Origin: Micrasema longulum
Taxonomy: Eukaryota; Arthropoda; Insecta; Trichoptera; Brachycentridae
Length of the DNA: 64,000 nt
NCBI GenBank assembly: GCA_022494885.1
Contig: JAGVSM010004240.1
Span: 1 to 64,000 of the forward strand
Direction of reading: 5' to 3'
The notes under the pieces are model-generated. The model ran no database searches, was not told where the DNA came from, and worked only from the letters and a program-made list of their open reading frames with translations. The translations under genes and the position numbers were made by a program. This document shows positions 54,627 through 64,000 of this stretch, piece after piece; the stretch's first letter is position 1; each line of letters opens with the position of its first letter.

Positions 54627-55046
54627 CCTAAAGTACACCCCCTATGGTAGAAAAGTAATGTTTGACATTTGCAAAAAGAATTTTATATTTGAAAATAAAT
54701 TGATTTATGTTTTGGAATTCAGCCATAATCAAAAACTTTGGCACCTACTTAAATTTAATATTTGAATATCAATAATTTTTAGTTTTGGAGTTGAATAATA
54801 AACAAGTACTTAGATACCCACTTAACAATGAAAAGGCTTTTTACTTTTATCCGAACAGTTTTATGCACGCTTTCACGACACAATCAGTCATTCTTTTTTT
54901 CATTTCTTTTGGTTTCGAATCAAATGTCAATCTCACGCAAAACCAGTTTATCGAAAATTCAAATATCGAAAAAACGTTTGCTGAACCAACTAATGGCAGG
55001 CAAGCCAACGTTTGGGCAGGACAACGTCTGTATGGTCCGAGAGTTA
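54627..55046 (+). mobile_element. Helitron-like element, nearly complete
   Basis: Blocks in order: TACACCCCCTATGGTAG, TTTGCAAAAAGAATTTTATA, AAACAAGTACTTAGATACCC, TTTATGCACGCTTTCACGAC, TTGGTTTCGAATCAAATGTC, TCACGCAAAACCAGTTTATC, AATGGCAGGCAAGCCAACG and AGGACAACGTCTGTATGGTC. The CGCTAG end is CGAGAG here. No frame is seen, so it is non-autonomous. Confidence 0.6.
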
Positions 55047-55681
55047 CTTATATAAATGTACATGCTTGTACAAATTATATAAAAAAATAGTTTACCTATC
55101 CAAAAAGTAGTTGTTCGCCGCTGCTTGATACACTGTAATTTTGTTTGTAAATTAATCAAAAGAAAATAAAAATTAAGTACTTCACCACTTAAATCTCGCT
55201 TTAATTTTGTTAAGAAAGCTTTCTCTTGAAGAATTTCAGGAAATATTTTCAGTTTCTTTCAGCTTTGTCGCAAAGCAAATACATTGGTACAAGGGAAGGA
55301 CCCTAACGAAGCCTTTGTTTAAATATCGTTAAATCTCTCTCCCTGAAGTATTTTGAATTAACACGAAAAGTTAAGATTTGTCTAGAATGTATTCATCTCT
55401 TGGATTTTTTAATCTTTAATCTAAAGATGGTCCATCATTGTCCGTATCTTATAGTACATAGGGCACTGCACTGGTACATTAAATTGGGCGTGTTTCAATG
55501 GCCTGTGACATAAATTTAATGTAAGTTATTCCTTCGACTCCTTAGGGCTGAAAGGACTCCCTTTTGCCGAAACATCTTCGTTTGGTTTTCCGTTCTAAGT
55601 GAACGGTGAAAGTAGTCGATTACCTCAGCTTATTACTCCATATGTTATTTAGGTACTGTAATGACTTAATTAGGTACTGTA

Positions 55682-56275
55682 ATGACTAATGATAACAATT
55701 ATAGTACCGAGATTAAAGCACGGCTATCGGCAGCAAACATGTGTTATTATGGCTTGTTTAAACATCTGGGATCCAAATTGCTCACTAGAAAAACTAAGAC
55801 CATTATTTACAAAACTCTCCTCAGACCGGTCATTACATATGGTACCGAATGGGTTATGACTAAAAGAGATGAAAATATGGTATTAGTATTCGAAGGAAAA
55901 ATACTTAGGAAGATATTTGGTGCTGTCAACCAAAACGGAGTGTGGAGGAGACGGTTTAATCATGAATTAGAGGCACTGTATGGCGAACCCAACATTGCAC
56001 AATTCATCAAAATAAGAAGATTACAATGGTCAGGCCATGTGCACAGAATGAATGATAACCGCACCCCAAAAAAGATTATTTATACCACTCCGGAAAGCAG
56101 ACGAAGCAGAGGCAGACCAAAATTAAGATGGCTGGATAATGTGGAAAGTGCGATTGGCCTGACGAACTGGTGAAGAGCCGCGGGGTGCAGGGACGAATGG
56201 AGACAAATTCTGTAGGAGGCCAGGGTCTACAACGGGCTGTAGCGCCACTGATGATGATGATGATTACTCCATATT
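55682..56275 (+). pseudogene. RTE-like LINE (third family), C-terminal end
   Basis: The frame encodes LSAANMCYYGLFKHLGSKLL, YKTLLRPVITYGTEWVMT, FEGKILRKIFGAV, RLQWSGHVHRMNDNRTPKK and RSRGRPKLRWLDNVESAIGL, then a TGA in place of Trp/Arg. Two more stops follow in the RDEWRQIL ... EARVYNGL tail. It ends in GAT repeats (56248-56265). A 21-bp tandem duplication (TTAGGTACTGTAATGACT) sits at its 5' edge. Catalytic domains are missing. Bases 55047-55660 show no gene. Confidence 0.75.
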
Positions 56276-56471
56276 GTTACGATTCAATTTCGATGCGTAG
56301 GAACTTTGATTCAATAAGCCCCGCTACTGACAGCACTTTAAATATTTGTTAACAAAACCGGCGATCGTCAAATCTCAAAGTTGGCAACACCGCATCTTTA
56401 AAAGATTCGAGCGGTCGAGCGACGATGCAAGAATTCTCAAGATACAATACGTTACTTCTTCTTTTACCAGG

Positions 56472-57245
56472 TAGTTAATTCAATAATGTTTTGATTATGT
56501 CCAAATGCTTGCAGACTGTCTGGATTTTTTTTCCTAGGGGGTAATTAATATAACAATTAACAGACTACAACAGAGATGAAGAACTTTTGGACAGACTCAA
56601 AATGTTGTTAATAGATTCACCTGGTCCATGAAGAAGTATACAGAAAAAAATATTTCAGGCGTTGCCTAGTATGATAGTGAAATCATTCAATCACATGAAT
56701 CTCACCCCCATAAATAAAGGTTTCAGCTCATTAACTTCACAGACATCAACAGATGAAAGAATCGAAGGAAAATTGATGTTCGTTGTAAGGGAGACTCCCA
56801 TATTCCCTTTTTAAAATTGTTTTCCATCTCTGTTGCAACAAATTAAAAGATGAACAACTCCCTAGGGAGAAAATCCAGCCAGTCTGCAAGCATTTGGAAC
56901 TCAAAACATTGTTGAATTAACTACCTGGTAAAAGAAAAAGTATACAAAAGTGAAAAATTGTTTTCAGGCGTTGCCTCGTAGATGAATTGCTTCAGCCGGA
57001 TGAATCTCACCCGCATGATAAAGGTTTCAGCTATTTTACTTCACAAAAGTCAACAGATGGAAGAGTTGAGGAAATGTGGATGTTTAAACTGGGGCAAAAT
57101 GGTGAATGTTACCAGTGTGCAAAGTGGCCACTTAAACCGGCCATTAACAGGTCATAAGCCCTGTTAATGCCTAGACCAGCATAATCCCTTCTCAAAAATG
57201 TTTTCCCTCTCTGTTGCAACAAATTGAAATATGATCACATCCTTG
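56472..57245. repeat. Core repeat cluster
   Basis: A plus head (56472-56580) switches to minus pieces (56580-56790). These are followed by a minus head (56815-56915) and a full minus unit (56920-57245, core 57094-57165). Here the core has lost two bases (GTTACCAGTGTGC), a rare change in the palindrome. Confidence 0.8.
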
Positions 57246-57249
57246 CGGA

Positions 57250-57577
57250 GAGAACAACCATAAAAAAGTACCTGAGTACCTACTTAAATTCAATATTTGA
57301 ATTTTAATAATTTTTAGTTTTGAAATTAAATCATAAACAAGTACTTAGATACCTATTTATAAATAAAAAGGTTTTTTCGTTTTATCCTACAGTTTTATGC
57401 ACGCTTTCATGACACAACCAGTCGTTTTTCTTTTAATTTCTTTTGGTCTCAAATTCAATGTCAAGCTCACGCAAAACCAGTTTCTCGAAAATTCGAATTT
57501 CGAAAAAACGTTTGCTAAATCAACTAATGGCAGGCAAGCTAACGTTCGGGCAGGACAACGTCTGTCGGGTCCGCTAG
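57250..57577 (+). mobile_element. Helitron-like element with clean CTAG end
   Basis: Blocks as in the copy at 54627, but lacking the first 120 bp. It ends GCAAGCTAACGTTCGGGCAG, GACAACGTCTGTCGGGTCC, GCTAG at 57577, followed by T. GGAC and GTCC can pair just before the end, as in Helitron 3' termini. A MITE is inserted nine bases beyond. Confidence 0.6.
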
Positions 57578-57586
57578 TTACTTATA

Positions 57587-57956
57587 CAGGGTGTTCTTTA
57601 AACCCTGTCACATCCGAAACCACGATGATCAGTATGAGCAAGGAGACATATTGGCACATTAAAATCTATTTTTAGAACGAATAAAATTTAAAAAAATAAA
57701 ATATAAAAAAAAACAAATGGTTGCTAACTTCTGCAGAAGAGAAACCAGGAGAGGAGGGGGGAGTCTGACACCGTTCACCACGCGGCCGCGTCTTTTTTGC
57801 TTCTCCCCTGCAGAAGTAAGCAACCGTTTGTTCTTTTAATATTTTATTTTTACAAATTTACTTCGTTCTAAATATTTTTAATAATTTGCCAATATGTCTT
57901 CTTGCCCATACTGATCATCGTGGTTTCAGATGTGACGGGGTTTAAAGAACACCCTG
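57587..57956. mobile_element. MITE with about 54-bp terminal inverted repeats, TA-type target
   Basis: The ends CAGGGTGTTCTTTAAACCC and its inverse at 57937-57956 continue inward through AACCACGATGATCAGTATG. TATA flanks both sides. The second half of each arm is also partly inverted (TTCTGCAGAAG / CTTCTGCAGGG-like), so nearly the whole element can fold. The centre holds GCGGCCGCG. The terminus and TA target suit the Tc1/mariner superfamily (inference). Bases 57962-58040 show nothing. Confidence 0.8.
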
Positions 57957-58039
57957 TATAATAACATATAAAATACCAATATGATTTTTTTTTCACTGTG
58001 ATTTTCCACTGACAATAGTTTGTAGTTGTGGACAAATTT

Positions 58040-58261
58040 TACTTGTACCAATTATTAGAGAGATTTAAGACGCTCATCAGTTAACTTAGATCTGTAAACA
58101 TTATTTGTGTACTCCATTTTGGAGAATGTTTTCTCAAACAAGTTAGTAGTACCAAAAAAAGAAAATAGCCCACGAGTAAATTTATGCAAATTATCAAATT
58201 GTGCCAGCGGAAGACTCTTGTAAAATTCCAACAAAGATGAGTTTTGATATTTGTTCTTCAT
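58040..58261 (-). pseudogene. hAT-type transposase C-terminal fragment
   Basis: Minus strand: FYKSLPLAQFDNLHKFTR, GLFSFFGTTNLFEKTFSKME, YRSKLTDERLKSL and a stop. This matches the dimerisation region of hAT-like transposases and their domesticated relatives of the GTF2IRD2/zinc-finger BED type (FGSTYxCEQxFSxM ... LTDExL). Only about 68 codons remain. Its 5' side is cut by the insertion of LINE family C at 58262. Confidence 0.65.
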
Positions 58262-59070
58262 TATTTATTTATTTATTTATTCACACTCTTTATCAAAATA
58301 CAATTCCATGTTCACTTTGCCCAGCTAACAAGGGTACATACCCCGTTCCAAGCTAGGCAATTACATTTTAATCTATTATAACAGTTAACAAATTAATATA
58401 GAGCACAGACAAACAAAATATAAACTTATTCGGATACACATTTTGATTCATATACATACAGACATACACATATATACACACATGTATATATAAATATACA
58501 CATGTACATACACACACACGTACATACACCCATGCGCATACACATACATACATTCATAGAAACATAGACAATTTATTTATGCGAAACTTCATGGTTGTCA
58601 TCTATAAATATTTTTTTTTAAAATTATTCCTTATTTTTTATATTTTATTTTTGACATCCAGTAAGGTTCTCCAATCCGTGGCATGCATCAACTTTTCTGA
58701 CTCTCTACGACCAATGTCATGAAAGAGCGAGGTCAACACCTTCCGTAACTTGACAACACTCCCGTCTTTCCACGATTCTGGCAAAAGGTTATGGACCTTT
58801 TTTGCCTACGTTATAGTGTTGTCTCGATGCCAGAACAGTGTTGACCCCTTCACTTAGTATCAGATCCCTATTAGCGTATCTTGTGTTATGGTTGTGGTTG
58901 ACGCTTGGGTAAATGTCTCTCTTTATGTGTGTAACCACTACCGTTCTCAATATATACTGTTGAATAATATTTAGTACTCTGAATTCTTTGAAGAGCATGT
59001 CACTTGGATAGCGAAATGTTTTTTTTAAGATGACTCGGATTAAAGATTTCTGTGCAATCGCTACAGGTTC
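58262..59070 (-). pseudogene. LINE family C, 3' end, second copy
   Basis: The minus strand encodes LFKEFRVLNIIQQYILRTVV, HIKRDIYPSVNHNHNTRY, RDLILSEGVNTVLASRQHYN, then a one-base T-run shift into VHNLLPESWKDG and LMHATDWRTLLDV. A GT-rich 3' UTR and AAATA tail end at 58262. It is longer at the 5' end than the copy in the mariner. Confidence 0.75.
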
Positions 59071-59104
59071 AAGGGCGGTTTTTGTGCATTATATCACATG
59101 CTTG

Positions 59105-59175
59105 TACAAATCGTTAAAACATCCAGCTGGTCTGCAAGCAAATGTCCAAATGGACATATTCAAAACACTGTTGGA
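59105..59175 (-). repeat. Core repeat head, isolated
   Basis: It keeps ATCCAGCTGGTCTGCAAGCA and CATATTCAAAACACTGTTG only. Bases 59176-59700 have no gene; an A-box-like TGCAGTGGTAAGCGCG at 59560 is noted only. Confidence 0.5.
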
Positions 59176-59699
59176 TGTCTGTTACTGATACTTTTTTCAA
59201 ATGACTGAAACGCCCTTCTCTAGTTAACACCATTTCCTGACAGAAACGTCGTAAATTAGTAAAATTTTGTTTTTTTTTTACAAAAACAAGATTCGAAATT
59301 TAATAACCGATTATTTTATTCGTATGCGCAGTTTCTGTGAGAATTTTATTATGTTTGTGAATTTGATCACGTAACTCAAATGGGGTGTTATGGAGCGGAA
59401 GAAGAGCGGGAAACGCGAGAAAAGGAAACCGGAAACAGGAAGCTCAAGGTATGACAACTTATCCACTACTTTATTACCAGTTACTGTACAAGCCCTTTAT
59501 GGGTCTTACTTCGTGACCAGACTGTATAGCTGTTTAATTTTTAATGCTGAGTCTCTTGTGCAGTGGTAAGCGCGCTGTATTTGGGTATAAACGTCTCTGG
59601 AATATGTCACCAGCACTTTCTATTCAAGGAGTAACTAGAAATTTTATTGTGCACCCTGTAACATTAATTGAGACAACAGCGTCAATAAATTAAGGAATT

Positions 59700-59960
59700 T
59701 TAAATTGAAAAAAATAAACAAATTTTATTCTACATAAGGCGGGATATGTTAATGTTTATATTAAATTTAATTTATTTATATTATTGTTTTAAAAAACATT
59801 TTTCACTTTGTGGTATGACATTTTACACTTATTTGTTTATAAATTTGTATAAACCAGTTTAATTTTTTTTATTACACTTCGACCGGTTTCGAGGTTACTA
59901 CCTCATCGTCAGGAATTTAACTAGCTTATAATTACACGCGTTGCTATTTATGTAATAAAA
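59700..59960 (-). mobile_element. Hammerhead-bearing element, single copy
   Basis: AT-rich sequence around the motif below includes AAATTTGTATAAACCAG, close to the TTTGTATAAAACCACTCACC end of the 10.3 kb element. A LINE fragment follows at 59967. Boundaries are uncertain. Confidence 0.4.
59875..59918 (-). ncRNA. Hammerhead ribozyme-like motif, good core
   Basis: Minus strand: AATTC, CTGACGA, T, GAGG-TAGTAA-CCTC (stem II), GAAA, CCGGT, C, GAAGT. The CUGANGA and GAAA boxes are intact, the cleavage position is C, and stem I has three pairs, a mismatch and a fourth. As in the other motifs there is one extra base before stem II. Together with 10302-10346 it is the best candidate for activity. Confidence 0.5.
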
Positions 59961-59966
59961 TATTGT

Positions 59967-60272
59967 ATGAAAGAGTTTGGTCGCCGTCTTTCTCCAGTCT
60001 GGTCGCCCCGTTATCGTGTACATTCTGATTCCCTCGAGCGCGTCCAGAAGAAATTTCTAAAATATATTAATTTTAAACCTCATATTCCAGCTGCTTTATT
60101 TAATTATAATCAATTGTTGTCTTCGGGAAATCTTTTAAGACTTTCTGATAGAAGAATCCTAACTGACCTAATATTACTTTTTAAGGTTATCAATTCATTA
60201 ATTGAATGTCGTTGGTGTGTTTCCGTGTACCTGGTCGAAATACCCGCCACAGATCTCCTTTTTGTTCTGTAA
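59967..60272 (+). pseudogene. LINE fragment
   Basis: RLSPVWSPRYRVHSDSLERV, QKKFLKYINFKPHIPAALFN, LSDRRILTDLILLFKVINSL. This is the post-reverse-transcriptase region (WSPxY....LERVQKKFLKY), related to 44600-46010. After VINSLIEC the frame is unrelated. 5' and 3' truncated. Confidence 0.6.
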
Positions 60273-60324
60273 GTTCTAGAACCAACTATCACATGCACTC
60301 GCCTATCCCTAGGCTAGAATAACA

Positions 60325-60360
60325 ATCCAATAAACTTGTTTTATTTTGGATACATTACCA
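60325..60360. repeat. Half of the 9.8-kb fold-back element
   Basis: CAATCCAATAAACTTGTTTT and TTTTGGATACATTACC match the right arm at 9964-9998. A core repeat starts directly after. Confidence 0.55.
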
Positions 60361-60361
60361 A

Positions 60362-61310
60362 ATTAGAATGGTGAATGTTACACAGTGTGTAAAGTGGCCG
60401 CTTTAACCAGCCAATGACAGGTTATAAGCCTTGTAAATGTCTAGACTTCCATATTCCGTTATCAACTATGTTTTCTTCTCTGTTACAATAAATTTAAATA
60501 TTATTACAGTTATTTTTAAGCCGCATTTTTAAGTGGCCGCTTTACACATTGTGTAACATTCACCATTCTGCCCATGTTTAAACATCCACATTGCCTCAAC
60601 TGTTTCATCTGTTGACTTTTGTGACGTTAATAAGCTGAAACCTTTATTATGTGGGTGAGATTTATCCGGCTGAACCAAATCACCTACTAGGCAACGCCTG
60701 AAAACAATTTTCCAATTTTTATTATTTTACCAGGTAGTTAATTCAACAATGTTTAAGTATGTCCAAATGCTTGCAGACTGGCTGGATTTCCTCCCTAGAG
60801 AGTTAATTATATTTAAATTTATTGAGAGAGGAAAAATTATCAGCGGCCTCTGTGGTGTAGTGGTCAAGACGCTTAACTCACACACGAAAGGTTCCGGGTT
60901 GGATTCCCGGTGAGAACACAAAAAAAAAAGTGATATTTCTCAAGCCTGGCTGTTCGGTGATGTAATTCACCACTGTAATTGGGCCTCCTGGTCTGTTGTT
61001 TTTAAAAAAAAAACATTATTGACAGGGGAATATGAAAGTCTAGGCATTTACAGGGATTATGACCTGTCGTTGGCTGATTTGCGTGGCCATTTTACACACT
61101 GTGTAACATTCACTATTCTGCCTATGTTTCATCCATATCAGAAGCATCCACAACATTCACATAAGAATCCCTGTAAATGCCTAGACTTCCATATTCCCTT
61201 GTCAATAATGTTTTCCCTCTGCTGCAATAAATTTAAATATGAATAACTCCCTAGGGAGGAAATCCAGCCAGTCTGCAAGCATTTGGACGTACTCAAACAT
61301 TGTTAACTTT
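60362..61310. repeat. Core repeat cluster, interrupted by SINE
   Basis: Minus copy 60362-60500 (core 60366-60430), plus copy 60525-60840 (core 60530-60580, with GTGGCCGC), SINE insert 60843-61012, plus remainder 61013-61130 (core 61043-61120), minus copy 61150-61310. The SINE lies between GAGAGGAAAAATTATCA and ACATTATTGACAGG, so it broke one element. Confidence 0.8.
60843..61012 (+). mobile_element. SINE S1, full length
   Basis: Head CGGCCTCTGTGGTGTAGTGG, B box GGGTTGGATTCCCGG (one change from GGTTCGATTCC), body CTCAAGCCTGGCTGTTCGG, tail GGGCCTCCTGGTCTGTTG with an A run. It is inserted in a core repeat. Confidence 0.8.
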
Positions 61311-61641
61311 TTGTTTTATTATGCGCTATGTTTGGACCACCGATTACAAGCATTTCGTCAGAATAAAAATATTTATTAAATAAATCATTTTATCGTCACT
61401 GTTCGAGGACAAAGGCTTGCATTTGTTCTGCTCATTTTTAAAAGAAAATACTTTTGAAGAAAATTATTTTAAATTACAAAACAAAATGGCCGCCAATTTG
61501 TTGCTAACCAACATCGCCTGCGTTCTATGAAACATAGTGATGGGGCTGCTCTATTGGTTGACGCAATATAACTCTGAGGGTATAACAGTTACGCTGAGTA
61601 AATTCAGCAGACGCGTAAAAGAGTCTCCCTGTGTCGTGGTT

Positions 61642-62590
61642 AAGCTAGGGTTTCCTAGGACAGCGGTGCCCGTATTTTAACGGCCGTAGTGAACAGTGAT
61701 GCAGTGGACAGCCGTCGTAAAGGTGACTAGAGTGTGGTTTTCTGGGAAAACGATTATTTATATATCATATATTATATATATATATATTTATATATACTAG
61801 TTGGATAATTTATATAGCGCCATTTTTTGTGAAAATCACCTCAAGGGCGCTGTACAATTAATAAATATCCCAGTACGTCTTGCAGCTACAGAGCGCATGG
61901 ACGGTTGGGATTCTAGTTCCTCGTTTTCAATTAAGATCAATAAAAAAATATAACAGATGGGAGCTAGATTACAGGACGTCTTGCAGCTACTGAGCGCATA
62001 GACAGTTAGAAATTTAGCCCCCATTTACACATTTTAAAAATTGACAAATAAATTTAGTGTATTACAAAATAATAATAATATGAATAGTAAAAAGGAGTAA
62101 GATAACAACACGCCTTGCTGCTACTAAGCGCATAGACGATTGGAATTCTAGACCCCGTTTACAAAATTAAGGTATTTTAAAGTTGATATATTAAAGCTAG
62201 ATAACCAATTATCGTGCAGCTACAAAGCGCATGGATGAGAGGAATTCCAGCAAAGTTAAAACAATATCAATAAATTTTTTAAAAAAAAGAGTATAGTAGT
62301 AAATTGGTCAAGTGTTCATACCAAGAAGTAAGCAATAAAAAACTAAATAAATCAAACACTGTTTCAACTCCATGGTTAACAAAGGGAGATAGATGTCCGA
62401 AGAGAAGCTTTTGTAGACAGTGGGTAGATATCGTCGCCATGTGGCCCGCTGGCTAGTAGATAGTTTCTGGAAACCCACGATTTGTAAAACAAACCACTCT
62501 TTAATCACCTTCACGATGGCTGTCCACTGCATCACCGTGCACTACGGCCGTCAAAATACGGGCACCGCTGTCCTAGGAAACCCTAGCTTT
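61642..62590. mobile_element. Hairpin-tailed retroelement between inverted 99-bp repeats
   Basis: Flanks 61642-61740 and 62491-62590 are inverted copies (AAGCTAGGGTTTCCTAGGAC, GTGCCCGTATTTT, GATGCAGTGGACAGCC). Between them lies a minus-strand copy of the hairpin-tailed element. It has its tail at 61800-61860 (AGCGCCCTTGAGG / AATGGCGCTATATAAAT), CTGTAGCTGCAAGACGT-type units near 61880, 61980, 62110 and 62215, and the head at 62380-62480. The right flank contains a minus frame MQWTAIVKVIKEWF with no known match. The flank may be the 5' head of the element, duplicated in inverse at the 3' side. Bases 61320-61640 and 62600-63080 show no gene. Confidence 0.6.
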
Positions 62591-63085
62591 AGCGCGCTGC
62601 ACGGCACTATAAGCGCCTTATCTTACGCATCTAATTTGCGGATCTATGTATATTTATTTAAATTTCCTACTCCCTGCACCCCCGTTTCTTCGCGGATAAG
62701 TTAAGATAATGAATTACACAATTAAAATTCATGAATTAATTCGACTTTTATCTAAGTAAGTTCGTCCATAAATATTCATGAGAAATCCAAAAAATAAATA
62801 ATTCTTTAGAAATATTGCGACGCAGCGCGAGGGGAACATTTTTTCTTTGTCTCAGACCAATCGAAATTTCGGGTCATTATTAAGTTTGTGTTCTCCGTGT
62901 CCGGGCGGATTAGGAACACAGTTCTGTATGTGAAATTGAGCCAGATTCCTGGACGAGAGCTTCGCTAATAAATATACACGTTTTGCACATCGAGGCTGTA
63001 CTGACAGAATCTCAGAGTAATAATGCGCTAAGCTATAGAGGAGCCCAAACGTAGGAAAACCACTCTATGACTTTTTTTTAAAAAC

Positions 63086-63965
63086 ATTTTTTGGTTCGTG
63101 TACCTGCACACAAATCTGGATTTTCTCCCAAGACGGGAGTAGGTATATATATATTTTTTTTATTTATATCCCTACAGAGATGAGGTAGAATTTTTTCAAA
63201 TTCAAGGTTCAGGATTATGGATATTCGAGCGTTTACAGAGCTTATGACCTGTCATTGGCTGGGTTAAGTGGCCACTTTATGTAGGTACTACAATATTCCC
63301 CATTACGCTTATTTAGCGAATATCTACACCAGGTAACATTTTTGGTTTTTGTATATATGCTACGAATCAAGAACCCATCCACAAGCGAGTTGGAAGCGCC
63401 ATCTATGCATTGATATTGAAGTTATTTTATGAAGTTAAGACTCATCAGCCGAGTTAAATTAAGTACTAGTAAACGCCTGCAGATGACTCTGCAATTTATT
63501 TTTACTTATATTTTTACCAGATTTTTTATAACATTTTTTGGTTCGTGTACCTGCACACAAATCTAAATTTTCTCCCAAGACGGGAGTAGGTATATATTTT
63601 TTTATTTATATCCCTACAGAGATGAGGTAGAATTTTTTCAAATTCAAGGTTCAGGATTATGGATATTCGAGCGTTAACAGGGCTTATGACCTGTCATTGG
63701 CTGGGTTAAGTGGCCACTTTATGTAGGTACTACAACATTCCCCATTACTAGTACATATGTATATACAAAAACCAAAAATGTTACCTGGTGTGGATATTCG
63801 CTAAATAAGCGTAATGGGGAATGTTGTAGTACCTACATAAAGTGACCACTTAACCCAGCCAATGACAGGTCATAAGCCCTGTAAACGCTCTAATATCCAT
63901 AATCCTGAACCTTGAATTTGAAAAAATTCTACCTCACCTCTGTAGGGATATAAATTTTAAAAAAA
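63086..63965. repeat. Variant core repeat: two direct copies and one inverted
   Basis: Plus copies at 63086-63350 and 63530-63765 and a minus copy at 63770-63965 share GAGATGAGGTAGAATTTTTT, GGTTCAGGATTATGGATATT and TGACCTGTCATTGGCTGGG. The first palindrome GTTAAGTGGCCACTT is kept. The second, TTACACACTGTGTAA, is replaced by ATGTAGGTACTACA. The last two copies form a palindrome of about 200-bp arms. It is a subfamily of the core repeat. Confidence 0.8.
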
Positions 63966-64000
63966 ACATTCTATGACTATTGGTATTAAGTAGGCTACAG

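Overview
This window is eukaryotic, AT-rich, and almost entirely built of transposable elements and their debris. The organism is most likely an arthropod, probably an insect. The signs are a mariner transposase of the DD34D type, RTE-like and Jockey/CR1-like LINE remnants, tRNA-derived SINEs, Helitron-like copies ending in CTAG, and fold-back repeats with hammerhead-like motifs of the kind known from Penelope-like elements. I see no operons, ribosome binding sites, CRISPR arrays, rRNA genes or virus genes. The order of the animal cannot be fixed from the sequence alone.

One stretch looks like a host gene: positions 19783-21138, a single 452-codon open exon between a good acceptor (TTTTTTGTGTATAG) and a good donor (AAAAG/GTAAGC). 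It encodes a cysteine-rich, partly acidic protein that I do not recognise. Everything else with coding similarity is a 5'-truncated or frameshifted LINE 3' part, an interrupted mariner, or a hAT C-terminus.

Layout. 0-9 kb: a 315-bp-arm palindrome, LINE pieces and many copies of an abundant 'core' repeat. 9-14 kb: fold-back elements, a Helitron-like copy and a SINE. 14-19 kb: an RTE fragment, a nested Helitron-like copy, a hairpin-tailed retroelement and a 620-bp fold-back element just upstream of the exon. 19.8-21.1 kb: the exon. 21.7-22.5 kb: a non-coding segment duplicated at 49.3-50.1 kb. 24-32 kb: LINE fragments and a mariner split by a LINE. 33-34 kb: a 390-bp-arm inverted repeat with hammerhead-like motifs. 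34-41 kb: a SINE split by a LINE, a long TTTTA array and core repeats. 41-48 kb: a hammerhead-like element with a clear 9-bp target duplication, and the best Jockey/CR1-like reverse transcriptase copy. 48-56 kb: RTE copies and one unplaced ORF. 56-64 kb: Helitron-like copies, a MITE, a hAT fragment and core repeats.

Two themes stand out. First, a core repeat occurs about 25 times in both orientations, with a conserved double palindrome (AAGTGGCCACTT followed by TTACACACTGTGTAA). Second, several distinct fold-back families share one layout: a small hairpin, then GAAA, then a six-base palindrome (ACCGGT or ACGCGT). That is the plan of type I hammerhead ribozymes with a minimal stem III. All identities here were judged by eye; no alignment or database search was run.
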